NCBI GenBank assembly: GCA_963678675.1
Contig: OY783201.1
Coordinates: 17,415,769 to 17,479,768 of the forward strand
Source: Xiphydria camelus
Lineage: Eukaryota; Arthropoda; Insecta; Hymenoptera; Xiphydriidae
Length of the DNA stretch: 64,000 nt
Direction: 5' to 3'
Made by a program: the position numbers and the translations under genes. Positions 20,128-30,530 of the stretch are shown here, piece by piece. The notes under the pieces are model-generated. The model made no database searches and had not been told where the DNA came from. It was given only the letters and a program-made list of their open reading frames with translations. Each line of letters starts with the position of its first letter. Positions within the stretch are counted from its first letter, which is position 1.

Positions 20128-21572
20128 TCAGTCGAAAAGTTCGTCCAAGTAGTCCATTGGTTCCGTCCTTTGAGGGGAGGCGGGTAAGGGGCTGAGTGCC
20201 TCTGGGATTTCTATGAGATCCGTATATGGGTCAATCTTGGCTTTCTTCTTTTCGGCTGCCACGATCATTGTAGCCGATACTTCCGACATCTGGGGAGGGG
20301 AGGCTATCTCCCCTGGTAACCTCAAGAAGTCGTAGCGTTGTTGGGATCCTGTATTGAACCACCACGTTTGTTGTGGAAGGTCAATCACGATGCCGGCGTT
20401 TACCATAAAATCCACTCCTAGCAGAGTGTGGTTATGCTTGGCGTCCGGCAGTACGATAAGCTTCGTGGGAATCTGTCGTCCTTGCAGCTGTATGATCACG
20501 CTGGTAATTGGTACCTCCTGGATCTGAGGGTTTCCATCCGCGAGGGTGATTTGCTTCGCTGCTTTGGTGAACTTCTGTCCCCTTTCTTCAACAAAGCTTG
20601 GTACAGGCTGTAGCTAGCAACGCTCGCTCTTGCGCCTGTATCGATACAGGCGCTACCGTCTAGTCCCTGGACTGAGATCTTGATGGACGGGCGTAGGCGC
20701 GGGATGTTGATATTTACAGCGCAAAAGTCCAATTGTGCTACGTCTGTCTTGCTCGGCTTGCAGGTTAGACATTTGCTCCTTACAACTCTCGGTCGGTTGC
20801 AGCCGTAGCACTGTAATGTCGACGGTTCCTTTTTTACTTGTGCTGCCGGCTTTTCCTTGTTGAAGCGGCAGACTTCCTCGGTATGGCCGAAACGCCTACA
20901 TAGGTCACATCGTGGTCGAGTGACTCTTTCCGATTTAGGTTCCTTGGGTTCTGTGCTACTCTTCCCTTGCGGTGTTGCCTTTTCTCTGTTGGTAGACGAT
21001 TCCCTATCTAAGCCCTCTATTTCCTGGGCCTTGAGTAGTAGATCCTGGAACGTTGTTACTTCGTCTCGGGGAACTTTTTCCCGGATCCGTTGCCGTAAGA
21101 GACCGAATACCAAGTCTATTTGCTGGCGTTCCGGTAGCCGATACGGTAGTTCTGCTAGCAGAGCTCGTGCCTTGTAGATAAAGATGTCCGTGGCTGTTTC
21201 ATTAATTTGTTTCTGCTGGAACAGATCGATGAAGACTTGGTGCGCCAACCTTTTCGGACAAAAGGCGGTCCGAAGGAGGTCCATTGCTTCTGTCCAGGTA
21301 CCTACATTTTCTTTCGTGCCTTGCCACCATCTTGCTGCGATGTCCTTTAGTAGTAGCGGAAGACCCTTCAGCGCGTCTTCGTTACTGATCTCGCCTATTT
21401 CCTTGAAGATGGTGGCTGCCGTTATGAATTCCTCCACCTTGTCTCGGTTTCTGGTTCCATCATATCTTGCGGTACATTTGGCGAAACTAGCGCGTCTCCT
21501 TTCTTGCTGTTGCGGCAAGTTGATCTTCTCGAGCAGCATCGTGAGTTGCTTGTTCGTCATCTGGACCGCCAT
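20128..21572 (-). pseudogene. Gypsy-2 gag with zinc knuckle and aspartic protease, frameshifted
   Basis: Residues 1-180 of the 358-residue frame are capsid-like; 222-235 form a CCHC knuckle (CDLCRRFGHTEEVC); 255-271 hold a second Cys cluster (CYGC...CLTC). Protease begins at about 300 with CIDTGARASVAS, the DTG active site at 311-313. At about 20590 the frame shifts; the rest of the protease (LLGVDFMVNAG) is in the next frame, which ends with a stop at 20128. Whether this shift is a mutation or a programmed slip is not settled; its place inside the protease favours mutation. Confidence 0.88.
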
Positions 21573-21652
21573 GCCTTCCGCTAGCCTCGCGCTTCTCCTG
21601 GGTGGGGACGTAGTGGGTTAGGATTCTACCCGGAGGTTGAGTTAGGATTCTA

Positions 21653-21670
21653 CCCGGAATTTGGGCGCCA
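21653..21670 (-). other. Primer binding site of Gypsy-2 (tRNA-Lys type)
   Basis: Two bases after the 5' LTR the minus strand reads TGGCGCCCAA, matching the 3' end of insect tRNA-Lys for ten bases; the following eight (ATTCCGGG) match less well. An imperfect tandem duplicate of the adjoining leader occurs at 21615-21655. Confidence 0.65.
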
Positions 21671-21672
21671 GT

Positions 21673-22598
21673 TGTAGGAGGGGTAATACGCACAGAGCAC
21701 GAATGGACTATAACTAGAGTTTATTCGTGATATGGGAGTATGTGGGAATGGTGTGAGTGTGCAGATGCGAGGAGAGAGATCCCAGGAGGGATCGAACTCG
21801 GAGAAGCGGTGAAGGGGCTGCTGGTCGGGCTGCTCGGAGGCGGTACGGGAGCGTCGTCTCCTAGAATTCTAGAAGGGGCTGCGTCGGTCCTGGCGTGCCG
21901 GGTGCTGCTCGCGTCCCGGGTGTCGTCGCCAGGCCGGAGGCGAAGGTGGCTCGTCCACGTAGAGGGTTGTCGGTTAAGCGAGTCGACGTAAGCGTCGGTC
22001 AACTACGAGCGAGAGGGTGATCGCGTAGCAAATACTGCCCTCTCGGTCGCAAGAGTCGTTCGACTGGGCCTCGAGCGTTAGGGTGTTCGCAGAGCGAAAC
22101 TGCCGTTAACTAGACTTGGGTCCGATGCATCGGCAGAGTTCGGGCGGTAGTGGTGTTCGCATAGCAAATACTGCCACTACCGGGACTCGAAGCTCTCTGC
22201 CGGTGAAGGTCGAATGCTGGTGGTGTCCGCGGAGCGAAAACTTCCACCAGCAAGTTCTTAGACGGGATTCCGAGGGATAGTGGTGTTCGCGTAGCAAATA
22301 CTTCCACTATCAACGCTCGGATGCATCTAGGCAGCTTTCGAGTGCTAGGATGTTCGCGTAGCAAATACTGTCCTAGCTAAGCTCGAGTGAGACTCTGGAA
22401 AGTCTGCCGGCGATTGCTCGCCGTCCGTCTTATCTATCTCTTTGGCGGACCTTGCCGAAAGACCGGTTACCGTTAGCGTTACCGTTCTTCGGGTGACGTG
22501 TCCGTTATGGCTACCTGCGCGCCCCTTGTGACGCACTCCGACCCTTGAACCGTCGGTATACTAGCACATGCCGACGCTGTTGTAATCCACGCGTTACA
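21673..22598 (-). repeat. Gypsy-2 5' LTR
   Basis: Partner of 17214-18136. It should contain the element promoter. Carries the second copy of the hairpin array (22006-22377). Confidence 0.95.
22006..22377 (-). promoter_or_regulatory. Array of six stem-loops with a constant 20-nt loop (5' LTR)
   Basis: Same six hairpins, offset by 4461 bases. Hairpin five is GATAGTGG/CCACTATC here (22276-22283/22304-22311) but GATAGCTG/CAACTATC in the other LTR, a partly compensatory pair of changes. Hairpin six has the full 20-base loop here (22351-22370). Confidence 0.8.
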
Positions 22599-22839
22599 AT
22601 ATAAGTTTTAATTCGTAGTGAACCTCTAGCAACTGGCCATAGTCGAAAACTAGAACCTAAATGGACAAGACCGTATCAACTGGTTAAAATCTTAGATAAT
22701 CATCGATACCTAATCGGGACTGTTGAAGGTGAATAACCAAGCAGGCGAATTTATAAAATGATTATCGACGTTAATAAATTAAAACCAATTCATAATTAGA
22801 GTGAGGGGTCATATAATTGTAGCGATATATTGCGTTGTC
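22599..22839 (+). pseudogene. Gypsy-1 integrase C-terminal tail
   Basis: Just past Gypsy-2 the plus strand encodes SRKLEPKWTRPYQLVKILD, then VNKLKPI near 22785, the usual C-terminal pattern of Gypsy integrases. It continues the integrase broken at 16930, so Gypsy-2 lies inside Gypsy-1. One stop (TAA) occurs after GTVEGE. Confidence 0.7.
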
Positions 22840-23860
22840 TGTTAGGTGTATAAATAAGTTTTAGGACACTTTTGCAAAATTCAAAATTTATTGTTGAAAA
22901 AAGCAAAATACATTTATTCCTCATAATAATCCTCCTCCCTTTCAATATCCTTCAGCTATCTTTTAGGCAATTCACATATACTTTCCTCAAAGAAAGTTTC
23001 ATATTACGAGATGAGGAAGTTATCGATCCAATTTTGGTCTTCTTGAAATGTTTTGAATCGCACACTAGACAATTCGTTTTGCATTTTCTGTGAAAAATGA
23101 AAACAAGTGAAAATTAGTTGGTGCTAAGTCTGGTAAATATGCCAGGTGTAGTACAACTTCCCTTCCAAGAGCCATTAACGTACCTTGACCGGTTAATGGT
23201 TAATGTTAATGACCACATGCGGCCCGGTGTTGTCATGGAGCAGTTTTACTGGGCGTTTTCGTTTGCCAGTAAATGGATGCTTTTGGTTAATTCCTTGGTT
23301 CAATCGTATTAATATTGTTGGCGATAGTGATCGGCAGTAACTGTCTGGTCAGGTTTCAGAAGTTTATAATGGAGTACGCCTTTCATATCTCGCCATATAC
23401 ACAGCATGACTTGGTTACAGTGAATATTGCGCTTTGGCGTCGGTGTCGTTGGCTCGCCGGGGTCAACCTAAACATATTAGCGCTTCGCATATTCAAAATA
23501 AATCCACGTTTCATCGCCGGTAAAAATTTTTCACAAAAAATACTTTCTTTGTTGCTTGTTGTATATGTCAAAAAAAGCGGCTATTTTTATTTGCTTGAGT
23601 CCAAGAGTGTGGAACCCACTTTGTTCCTTTTCTTATCTTTCCCATTGCTTCAAAGCGATAGGAAATAGTTTGTTGAGTTACTTCTAGCTGTTCTGAAAGT
23701 TGCCTTATACCAATACTCACATGTGCTTTTAGATACAATGTCGTCCCCAAGGAACAGAACTGATCGATTCACATGCTTTCCTAATACTTCTTCTTTGATA
23801 GAATTCGAAGATATGACGCCATCAGTTCCGAATAAATTCGAAATATTAATTACTTTTTAA
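22840..23860 (-). pseudogene. Mariner transposase, heavily decayed
   Basis: Minus-strand fragments keep mariner order: the helix-turn-helix end and linker in 23750-23568 (LEVTQQTISYRF, IRKGTKWVPH), then pieces of the catalytic domain down to ~23080 (region of the HDNxxxH motif near 23220 is degraded). The left end at 22843 (TTAGGTGTATAAATAAG) resembles a mariner terminal repeat; the right terminus is lost. Many stops and shifts; no catalytic triad is intact. Confidence 0.65.
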
Positions 23861-24144
23861 TAATTAATTTCTCCGTGAATTCTTAATGGATTTCAATAAA
23901 ATGAACTGCATTATGTTCGTAATTTTTTTTATGAAGATAGGGTTCTCCTCTGAGTCAGAGGTTTGAGAACTCCCGGTATACCTACACCTAGATCGATGAA
24001 AAAAATCGATTTTCCAAAAATATTTTTATTCGATAGTATTACCTCTTAACTATATTCCCTGAAAAATTGTATTCAAAAATTTGCAAAACTGACGAAGTTA
24101 CAACTAATAGCTAATAATGAGCTAATAACCAGTCGAATGAGCGG

Positions 24145-24549
24145 TCGTTACAGAGGTACGAGTGTGTATCAAATATAAATGGGATTCGTTTTGTAAAAAA
24201 TTCTAATTTTATTTAATTAAGCTTAGAAACATTATTTTTCTACATAGTCTCTCGCCTTAGAAATACACTTTCCCCATCGGATTGGGAGCTTTTTTATTCC
24301 ATTATCGTTGAAACTCTTCGGACGTTCTTGTAGCCATTGGAGTACAAATGCTTCCACCGCGTCGTTATCGTCGAAATGTTGGGCTTCAAATGCTTCATTG
24401 AAGGGTCCAAAAAGATGGAAGTCACAAGGGGACAAATCGAGACTATATAGCGGACGTTCCAATATTTCCCAGCCTAATGCATCCAATTTTTGAATTTTGG
24501 CATTAGCCGCATGAGGCCTACCGTTGTCATGCAAAATAATGACACTCTT
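24145..24549 (-). pseudogene. Mariner transposase, C-terminal fragment
   Basis: 100 residues (24534-24232) give LHDNGRPHAA with the second catalytic Asp and SLDLSPCDFHLFGP with the third, then WLQERPKSF and RWGKCISKARDYVE, the standard mariner C-terminus. The 3' end near 24145-24190 (TATCAAATATAAATGGGATT) resembles the terminal repeat at 25690-25715, so this and the 25670-26110 fragment belong to one family. The upstream half is missing where the next mariner element sits. Confidence 0.8.
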
Positions 24550-24550
24550 C

Positions 24551-25517
24551 TACGAGGAGGGACCCAAAAAAAAGCGGGAACTTCGTCATAACTTCTTTAT
24601 TTCTTAATATTTTTACACCAAATTTTGGTCACCTTCAAAATATTCTCCATTGACCACAACGCACCTCTGCAAATGATCTTTCCATTGTTCAAAACATTTT
24701 TTAAATTCACTTATCGGGATGTTCTTTAGGCCTTCCAGCGATTTTTGTTTTACCCCCTCCACAGTGGCAAAACGCTTTCCTTTCATGTCCCTTTTGAGTA
24801 TGGGGAACAAAAAGAAATCACAGAGGGCCAGATCTGGTGAGTAGGGGGGAGGGGACAATTGGTGTCATGCCGTTTTCGGTCAAAAACTGCTTTACGGAGA
24901 GAGCGGTGTGGGCCGGCGCGTTGTCATGATGGAAGAACCAGTCGCTTGTGCGCCAAAGATCTACCCTTTGCAACTCTTCTCATGTGCAAATCTTGGGATA
25001 AAATCCTCTGAATTGAACTCCATGATATTCCAGCCATCTCACAGAGTTGATCAATGGTTCGGCGACGGTCTTCACGAATGAGAGCATTGATTTTGTCGAC
25101 GTTTTCGTCACTTCTTGACGTTGAGGGGCGTCCTGAACGGGGTTGGTCTTCAAGTGACATTTCTCCATTTTTAAAACGTGAAAACCACTCGTAGACTCTG
25201 GGTTTACTTAGGGCAGCATCCCCATAAGCAGTCTTAAGCATTACAACAGTTTCTGCGGCCGATTTCCCCAACAGGAAACAAAATTTTACAGCCGCGCGTT
25301 TTGCACCCCACAATCGGTCATCACGTTTTCGGCGAAATGGAAAAAGTTGTTTGACTAAAACAATTCCCACGGACGAACCGATGCACTCACAGTGACAGAA
25401 CTTCGCACACTAACTCAGGAGATGTGTCCCTAACGGACACCGGGTCGAACAATGAGTTTCCCCACTCTCTCTCACCCCGCCGCAGCCTAATTCCCGTTAC
25501 TTTTGGGTCCCCCCTCG
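24551..25517 (-). mobile_element. Mariner element with internal deletion
   Basis: Imperfect inverted ends CGAGGAGGGACCCAAAAAAA (24552) and, inverted at 25490-25517, CGAGGGGGGACCCAAAAG. The left end follows TA; the right TA is not preserved. Encodes a transposase lacking the middle of the catalytic domain. Confidence 0.75.
24613..25370 (-). pseudogene. Mariner transposase, internally deleted
   Basis: N-terminal 148-residue frame holds the two helix-turn-helix units (AAVKFCFLLGKSAAET; RTIDQLCEMAGISWSSIQ) that bind the ends. The catalytic domain resumes in another frame at about 24935 with FHHDNAPAHTALSV (second Asp), then after a small frameshift in a C-run near 24850 with YSPDLALCDFFLFP (third Asp) and the tail FEQWKDHLQRC...YFEGD. 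The segment with the first Asp is missing. Non-functional. Confidence 0.85.
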
Positions 25518-25669
25518 CGATTACGAAAAATTAGAGAGACCCCCTACTCTACTGACAGGGGTGGAGCGTTAGAGAAAGAAAGAAATATTAATCTTTCGCT
25601 TTCTATTAGTAACGGGCAATGGCTGCTTGATGCCAGTCGCTCAGGTTAGCACAGAATGACGTATATTAA

Positions 25670-26110
25670 GAAAACCATGTATAAGGGTATATCGAATATA
25701 AACGGGTCTGATTTTTTTTAAATTACGGAGGAGACCGTGACCTTGAAGGAGTTGATGCGCAGATGGCTTGTACAATTCGCTCGAGTCCCTTTAGTATGAA
25801 AAGAAACCATGAGCGCGGCAGAAGTGCATGGTCTCCGTGGAACAACGGATTATAATCAAGTTTTTGGCCAAGGAGGGGGTGAATCCAACCGAAATTTTGC
25901 GGCAATTACAAGCACAGTTCGGCTACAAAACTCTATTAAGGACCCGTTTGTTTGCACGGCACAAAGAATTTTCTAGAGGGCGTGAGAAGGTCGAGAACGA
26001 AAGTCACGCTCACCACCCAAGGACGAGTTTGACTGAAGCCAACATTGAGGCGATTCGAAATCTCATGGCTTTTTCCACGATCAACGCATGATTAATACGC
26101 AATATTATTG
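25670..26110 (+). pseudogene. Mariner transposase, N-terminal fragment
   Basis: Frame 25828-26091 encodes the mariner DNA-binding domain: EQRIIIKFLAKEGVNPTEI, then FARHKEFSRGREKVENE and a PRTSLTEANIEAIR linker. A terminal repeat-like stretch precedes it at 25690-25715. Breaks off at TGA 26089. Likely the same family as the C-terminal fragment at 24145-24549, but in the opposite orientation. Confidence 0.75.
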
Positions 26111-26477
26111 TGAATTATTGGATGCCGCAAAATTGTCATTTCGAAGGAAAAGGAGGAAGCAATCGATTAATTAAGACGCCGGAAGCCTCCTGGCTTCGTC
26201 TTACATAGTTCGGAACGTAGCAACTTTTCGATCAACGGAGGGAATAGCGTGGGCGACGCTATCCACCCTGATTAGCTAATTAGAGGAGAGTGGTGGAACA
26301 GCCGATGACGCTGGGGCTGTCGGAGTCCGTGTCCGAATGTCGAAGGTACCGTTGCTAACTTTACGCTTTCCCGAGCGCCGCACTCACTGATCAAGAATGT
26401 CGACCGCGAGGACCCGCCAGGTTACCTTGAACGGTTAATTGTTTCTCTCGTACCTGGATAAGCCGGGTATTGCATTA
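26111..26477. other. Unassigned interval
   Basis: No gene, RNA or terminal repeat recognised. Confidence 0.4.
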
Positions 26478-26718
26478 CCGTATGTCCCGCACAGAACCGC
26501 ACGCAGTTACAGGGACCTTGAAATTTTCTTTCGGCCGTGCTTGGTCGGTATTCGAGCAACTTTTACCGGTAGGTAGAAGTCGAGTCGGTATAGAGTTGGT
26601 AGAGTTGGTATCAATTCGAGAGATCGAAGCGTCTAACCTCGAAGTCGTGGATTTGTGAATTATGGTGGGTAATTGCCATTATTCATAATTCATAAATTCA
26701 CGATTATATACGGTACGG
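26478..26718. mobile_element. MITE-D copy, partial
   Basis: Starts CCGTATGTCCCGCACAG after TA (26476-26477) and contains the family core (TCAATTCGAGAGATCGAAGC). A second inverted fragment lies at 44771-44850. The right end merges into the next hairpin. Confidence 0.6.
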
Positions 26719-26865
26719 TATCCCGTAAGAAACGCAACAAGCGACATTTACCGTCGGCAGTATTTGCCAACGGTGCACATACCTATAAAAGACTCAAACA
26801 CCGTCGGCAAATACTGCCGAAGAAAAATGTCGCTTGTTGCGTTTCTTACGGGACGTGCGGTATAC
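26719..26865. mobile_element. Small foldback MITE
   Basis: Arms starting CCCGTAAGAAACGCAACAAG (about 26729) and its inverse (ending about 26852) enclose a short loop with two GTCGGCAGTATTTGCC-type inverse segments. No coding capacity. Confidence 0.75.
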
Positions 26866-27204
26866 GGTATTATGGTATATACCGTATGTCCCACTCTGTA
26901 CTGGCCAGTTTGAAGTTACCTTCAGGGAGGCTTGGTCGGTACTTGAGTCATTTCACACCGGTAGAAGTCGAGTCGGTAGTTAGAGTTGGTGTCAATTCGG
27001 GAGATCGAAGTGTCTAACCACGAAATTATGAATTTAAATGGAATGGAAATTACTCACCATTATTCATAAATTCATAATTTCGAGGTTAGACGCTTCGATC
27101 TCCCGAATTGACACCAACTCTAACTACCAACTCGATTTCTAAAGGTATGAAATGACTCAAGTACCGACCAAGCCTCCCCGAAGGTAACTTCAAACTGGCC
27201 AGTA

Positions 27205-27939
27205 CCGTATGTCCCACTCTGTACAGGCCAGTTTGAAGTTACCTTCGGGGAGGCTTGGTCGGTACTTGAGTGATTTAATACCGGTAGAAGTCGAGTCGGT
27301 AGTTAGTTGGTGTCAATGGGCATGTTCACAACTTTTTGTACAACTGTTTAAAGTACATGAATCGGAAGATTAGGGTATTAAAGTAATGTAGCTAAAAGAT
27401 GGATCATTAAAAAAATGTTTTTCCATTATTTTTGAGATGTTAAAAAAGGCATTCGTTTTAAAGCGTCGCACTTTCACCGCCATTTTAACTGACCAATCAG
27501 AGTCGGGCAACAGATTCTCCACCATTCACAAATACCCGGGTTTGGTCCCTTGCCAATGGCTTTAGTGACGTCACTAAGGATTTCGTTTGAATCGAAGTCA
27601 AATTTTAAACATTAAAAAAAAGAAGTTAGTGGTCAGAAAAAAAATAAACACATCTTATTAATAAGCACAAAAAGTATTAACGAATGATCAAAAAAAAATC
27701 GTGAACATGCCCATTCGGGAGATCGAAGCGTCTAACCTTGAAATTATGAATTTGTGAATAATGGTGAGTAATTTCCATTCCATTTAAATCCATAATTTCG
27801 AGGTTAGACACTTCGATCTCCCGAATTGACACCAACTTTAACTACCGACTCGACTTCTACCGGTATTAAATCACTCAAGTACCGACCAAGCTTCCCCGAA
27901 GGTAAATTCAAACTGGCTCGTACAGAGTGGGACATACGG
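27205..27939. mobile_element. MITE-A2, inserted in the right arm of MITE-A1
   Basis: Same termini as A1. TA is duplicated at 27203-27204 and 27940-27941, where A1 should read GGCCAGTACAGAGTGGG. This gives direct proof of the TA target duplication and the terminal bases CCGTATG/CATACGG. Confidence 0.92.
27318..27712. mobile_element. 395-bp TIR element inserted in MITE-A2
   Basis: Starts GGGCATGTTCACAA and ends GTGAACATGCCC. It interrupts the A2 core GTGTCAATTCGGGAG; comparison with intact A copies shows a two-base duplication (AT at 27316-27317 and 27713-27714). Non-coding; superfamily unknown. Confidence 0.85.
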
Positions 27940-28244
27940 TACAGAGTGGGACATACGGTATAGATTATTTAGACAGAGATACAAGTGTTAGCTGTTTACG
28001 GAGCGCGTGGAGAAGCTAGGAGAAAGTGACTAGACTTGTGTGCGTCACCAATGCTAGCTGCGCTATTAGTAGGTTGTATAGCGATTCACTATATCGACAT
28101 TATCGACAAGAAAATGTAATACCACCCTAGGCCGCAAGCGCTGAAGTAGCTGCGCACGAATCACTGCGCACTAATCACATCCGGCTTCACATTTCCGTCC
28201 CATTTCCCGAGGTTTATCCTCATATCGCCGTAATAGATGTTTAC

Positions 28245-28665
28245 ACATCAAAAATCGATGCCATGACCTTTCCGGCCGATGGCGCAGTTTTCGCTTTCTT
28301 CGGAGCAGATTCGCCTGGAAAAGTCCATTGCTTTATCTGTTATTTGGTCTCGGGCGTATAGTAATGAATTCAGGTTTCAGCAATGCTGACGACTCGATGT
28401 AAAAACTTCCGCAGATTTCGCTTGAAGAGGTCCAAACACTGCTTTGAAACTGACTTCCGTATCCGCTTGTTATCTATCGTGAGCAATCACAGCACTCATC
28501 GAGCGGACAGCTTTCTCAGCCCTAACTTATCATGTAAAATATTAATTGCCGTTCCATACGATACCCCTCCGGCCTAGGCTACTTCGCGCACTTTCGTTCG
28601 GCGATCAGCGAGGATAATGTTGTGGACCTTTTCAACGATTTCTTAGGAGCACGGGGGTGCTCATG
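28245..28665 (-). pseudogene. Mariner transposase fragment
   Basis: Minus-strand translation over several frames gives a SETMAR-like mariner stretch: DRRTKVREVA, ILHDKLGLRKLSARWVLRLL, FLHRVVSIAET (Thr replaces the first catalytic Asp region DETW), IHYYTPETK, PKKAKTAPSAGKVMA. Both ends and the second half of the catalytic domain are missing. One stop within the recognisable part. Confidence 0.75.
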
Positions 28666-28732
28666 CAAAACTCGCAATTTTGCTATGGTCTGATTGATCG
28701 CGGACATACGGTATATGGTGGTAATAGGGATT

Positions 28733-29076
28733 TGTGGCGGACTACATCACAAGGCGCATTCATATAGATGCGCCAGACGGCAGCTACGCCGCGTTAGTAG
28801 CGGCTGGAAGACGAGGTTCACCACCGAATCACCAGAGGCGTCCCGACCGCCTCAGGCGACTCTAGCTAGAGCCAGCAACACACTTCGCGGCGACGCAGCC
28901 CTAGCGACCTTCTTCTTCCGTGAACCACGACAGCGAACACATGCGCTTTTGAACACTTGCGCCATTAGTCGACGCTACACGTTGTAACGACGCTACCCGG
29001 CGCAACCGGGTAGTCGCACACTTCGGCACGCTCTCTGACTGGCCCCGCTCGGACAAGGTAGTAAGATAACGATATG
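28733..29076. repeat. Candidate LTR-type fragment
   Basis: Begins TGTGGCGGACTACATCACAA; a related but diverged start, TGTAGCGGACTACACCACAA, occurs at 32367. Both continue GC-rich and share scattered blocks (ACACACTTCG and others). They may be two solo LTRs of one family. The right limit is unclear because a tRNA primer site of another element adjoins. Confidence 0.4.
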
Positions 29077-29909
29077 TTGGGCGCCAGGTGTTTCGAAACA
29101 CCAAAGAAAGTCAAAATAGGTAGCAGTCAGATCACGTGAACCGGAAACGGAACTCCGCTAGCTCAGCCCCGTATCGGCAAAGGAGAGGGGCGGGGTCGTG
29201 AGACAAAGAAATGAATTTGAGGCGGCTTTTAACAAAGAAATAACACTTAGGTTTATTGAGAGACTGACTCACGCGATATAATATGATATAAGAACGCTGC
29301 GGCTATGGCAGGATCGGCTTTCGATAACAGTTACTAACACTAATATACCGGGACTATCAGCGCGACATAATCGACGAGAGCCCTTACAAGGGACAATAGA
29401 TATCCTAAGTAACGCGTGGAGGTAGTACCGAAAACACGCGCGAAGAGAACACCGAGATCACGCGCGACGAGAACACCGAAAATACACGCGAAGAAAACAC
29501 CGGAAATACGCAATAAGATAACACCGAATCGACTATAAACCAAATAGCCGTTATTCGAGAGAGTTACGACGCACCGATTATACCTACGTCGAGCGTACAG
29601 GTCAAAGCACATCTAGGCGAAGCGAAGCGACGCGAAGCGCGGCTGTACAACGCACACTTGGGCGAAGCGAAGCGAAGCGCGGCGAATTCTATCCCATTCT
29701 CTACCAGGTATAAACAGCTATACCTGAAAATATCCATATATGGATACCCGGGTAGAGAAGGGAGGGAAGGGAAGCGCCGCGAAATATCAGTCATTTTCGC
29801 CTTTTTCGCCTTTTTCATTCATTTTCGCCTTTTTCAAACTGATGAACGCAACGGGAAATGAGCCGTGTACATGTTTTGTTTTGAGAAATGGGCATTCGTG
29901 AGGAAAAAT

Positions 29910-30062
29910 AGTATATATCATTCGGCGGAAATCCTCGGATTTTTAAGACTGTGTTTATATAGATCGTAGCCTCCTCCCCAAACCATGCCTCGTGTTATGA
30001 CCTAATTAAACACAGTCTGAAAAAATCTCGAATTTCCGCCTTATGGTATAAGATACTATTTC
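29910..30062. repeat. Hairpin MITE-like repeat
   Basis: Arms about 29910-29962 and 30005-30062 are inverse copies (GCGGAAAT... and AAACACAGTCT blocks). Confidence 0.65.
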
Positions 30063-30189
30063 GTGTGAGAAAATTCATTTCGTTGACGAGATCTATCTTG
30101 GAAATGATTTTCGAATCGTTAACGGAAGTGATCGACGAAACTTTACATCCGTTAATGAATTACATTCCGTCCACGATAAACATTTCTCG

Positions 30190-30324
30190 CGGCGCTTCGG
30201 TTCGCGGCGCTTCGCTTCGCCGCGCTTCGGTTCGCCGCGCTTCGGTTCGCCGCGCTTCGCTTCGCCGCGCTTCGCTTCGCCGCGCTTCGCTTCGCCGCGC
30301 TTCGTTTCGCGGCGCTTCGCTTCG
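30190..30324. repeat. 15-bp GC-rich minisatellite, nine units
   Basis: Nine consecutive units close to CSGCGCTTCGSTTCG. Related inverted runs (GCGAAGCGAAGC) lie at 29618-29690, and further runs at 30372-30408 and 30496-30532. It produces long spurious Arg/Lys- or Arg/Ala-rich open frames in both strands. Confidence 0.9.
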
Positions 30325-30326
30325 CT

Positions 30327-30530
30327 CAAGTGTGCGTTACCTCGTAAGAATCAATGGAAATATAAAAGGTAGCTTCGCTTCGCGGCGCGTCGCTTCGCTG
30401 CGCTTCCAGTAGCACAAGTGTGCTTATCCTAGGTCGCGGCGCTTCGCTCAAGTGTGCGTTACCTCGTAAGAATTAATGGAAATATGAAAGGTAGCTTCGC
30501 TTCGCGGCGCGTCGCTTCGCTTCGCTTCGC
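30327..30530. repeat. 122-bp tandem duplication
   Basis: CAAGTGTGCGTTACCTCGTA starts at 30327 and again at 30449, each followed by GGTAGCTTCGCTTCGCGG. Confidence 0.85.

Larger units (their letters stand above)
17214..22598 (-). mobile_element. Gypsy-2: Ty3/Gypsy LTR retrotransposon, integrase-deleted
   Basis: Two long terminal repeats (923 and 926 bp) in direct orientation, flanked by ATAT (17210-17213 and 22599-22602). On the minus strand the order is 5' LTR, tRNA primer site, gag with zinc knuckle and DTG protease, reverse transcriptase, RNase H, short polyprotein tail, polypurine tract, 3' LTR. The LTRs differ by only a few percent by eye, so this is younger than Gypsy-1. Nonsense codons, frameshifts and loss of the integrase core make it inactive. 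Confidence 0.95.
26882..27958. mobile_element. MITE-A1 (outermost of three nested elements)
   Basis: Palindromic MITE starting CCGTATGTCCCACTCTG, flanked by TA (26880-26881, 27959-27960). Its right arm is split at an internal TA by MITE-A2; the last 17 bases (CAGAGTGGGACATACGG, 27942-27958) resume after A2. Confidence 0.9.

Noticed and set aside
30065..30412. Arg/Ala/Ser-rich protein at 30.1-30.4 kb and its antisense Lys/Arg/Glu-rich frame
   Set aside because: Direct products of translating the 15-bp minisatellite.
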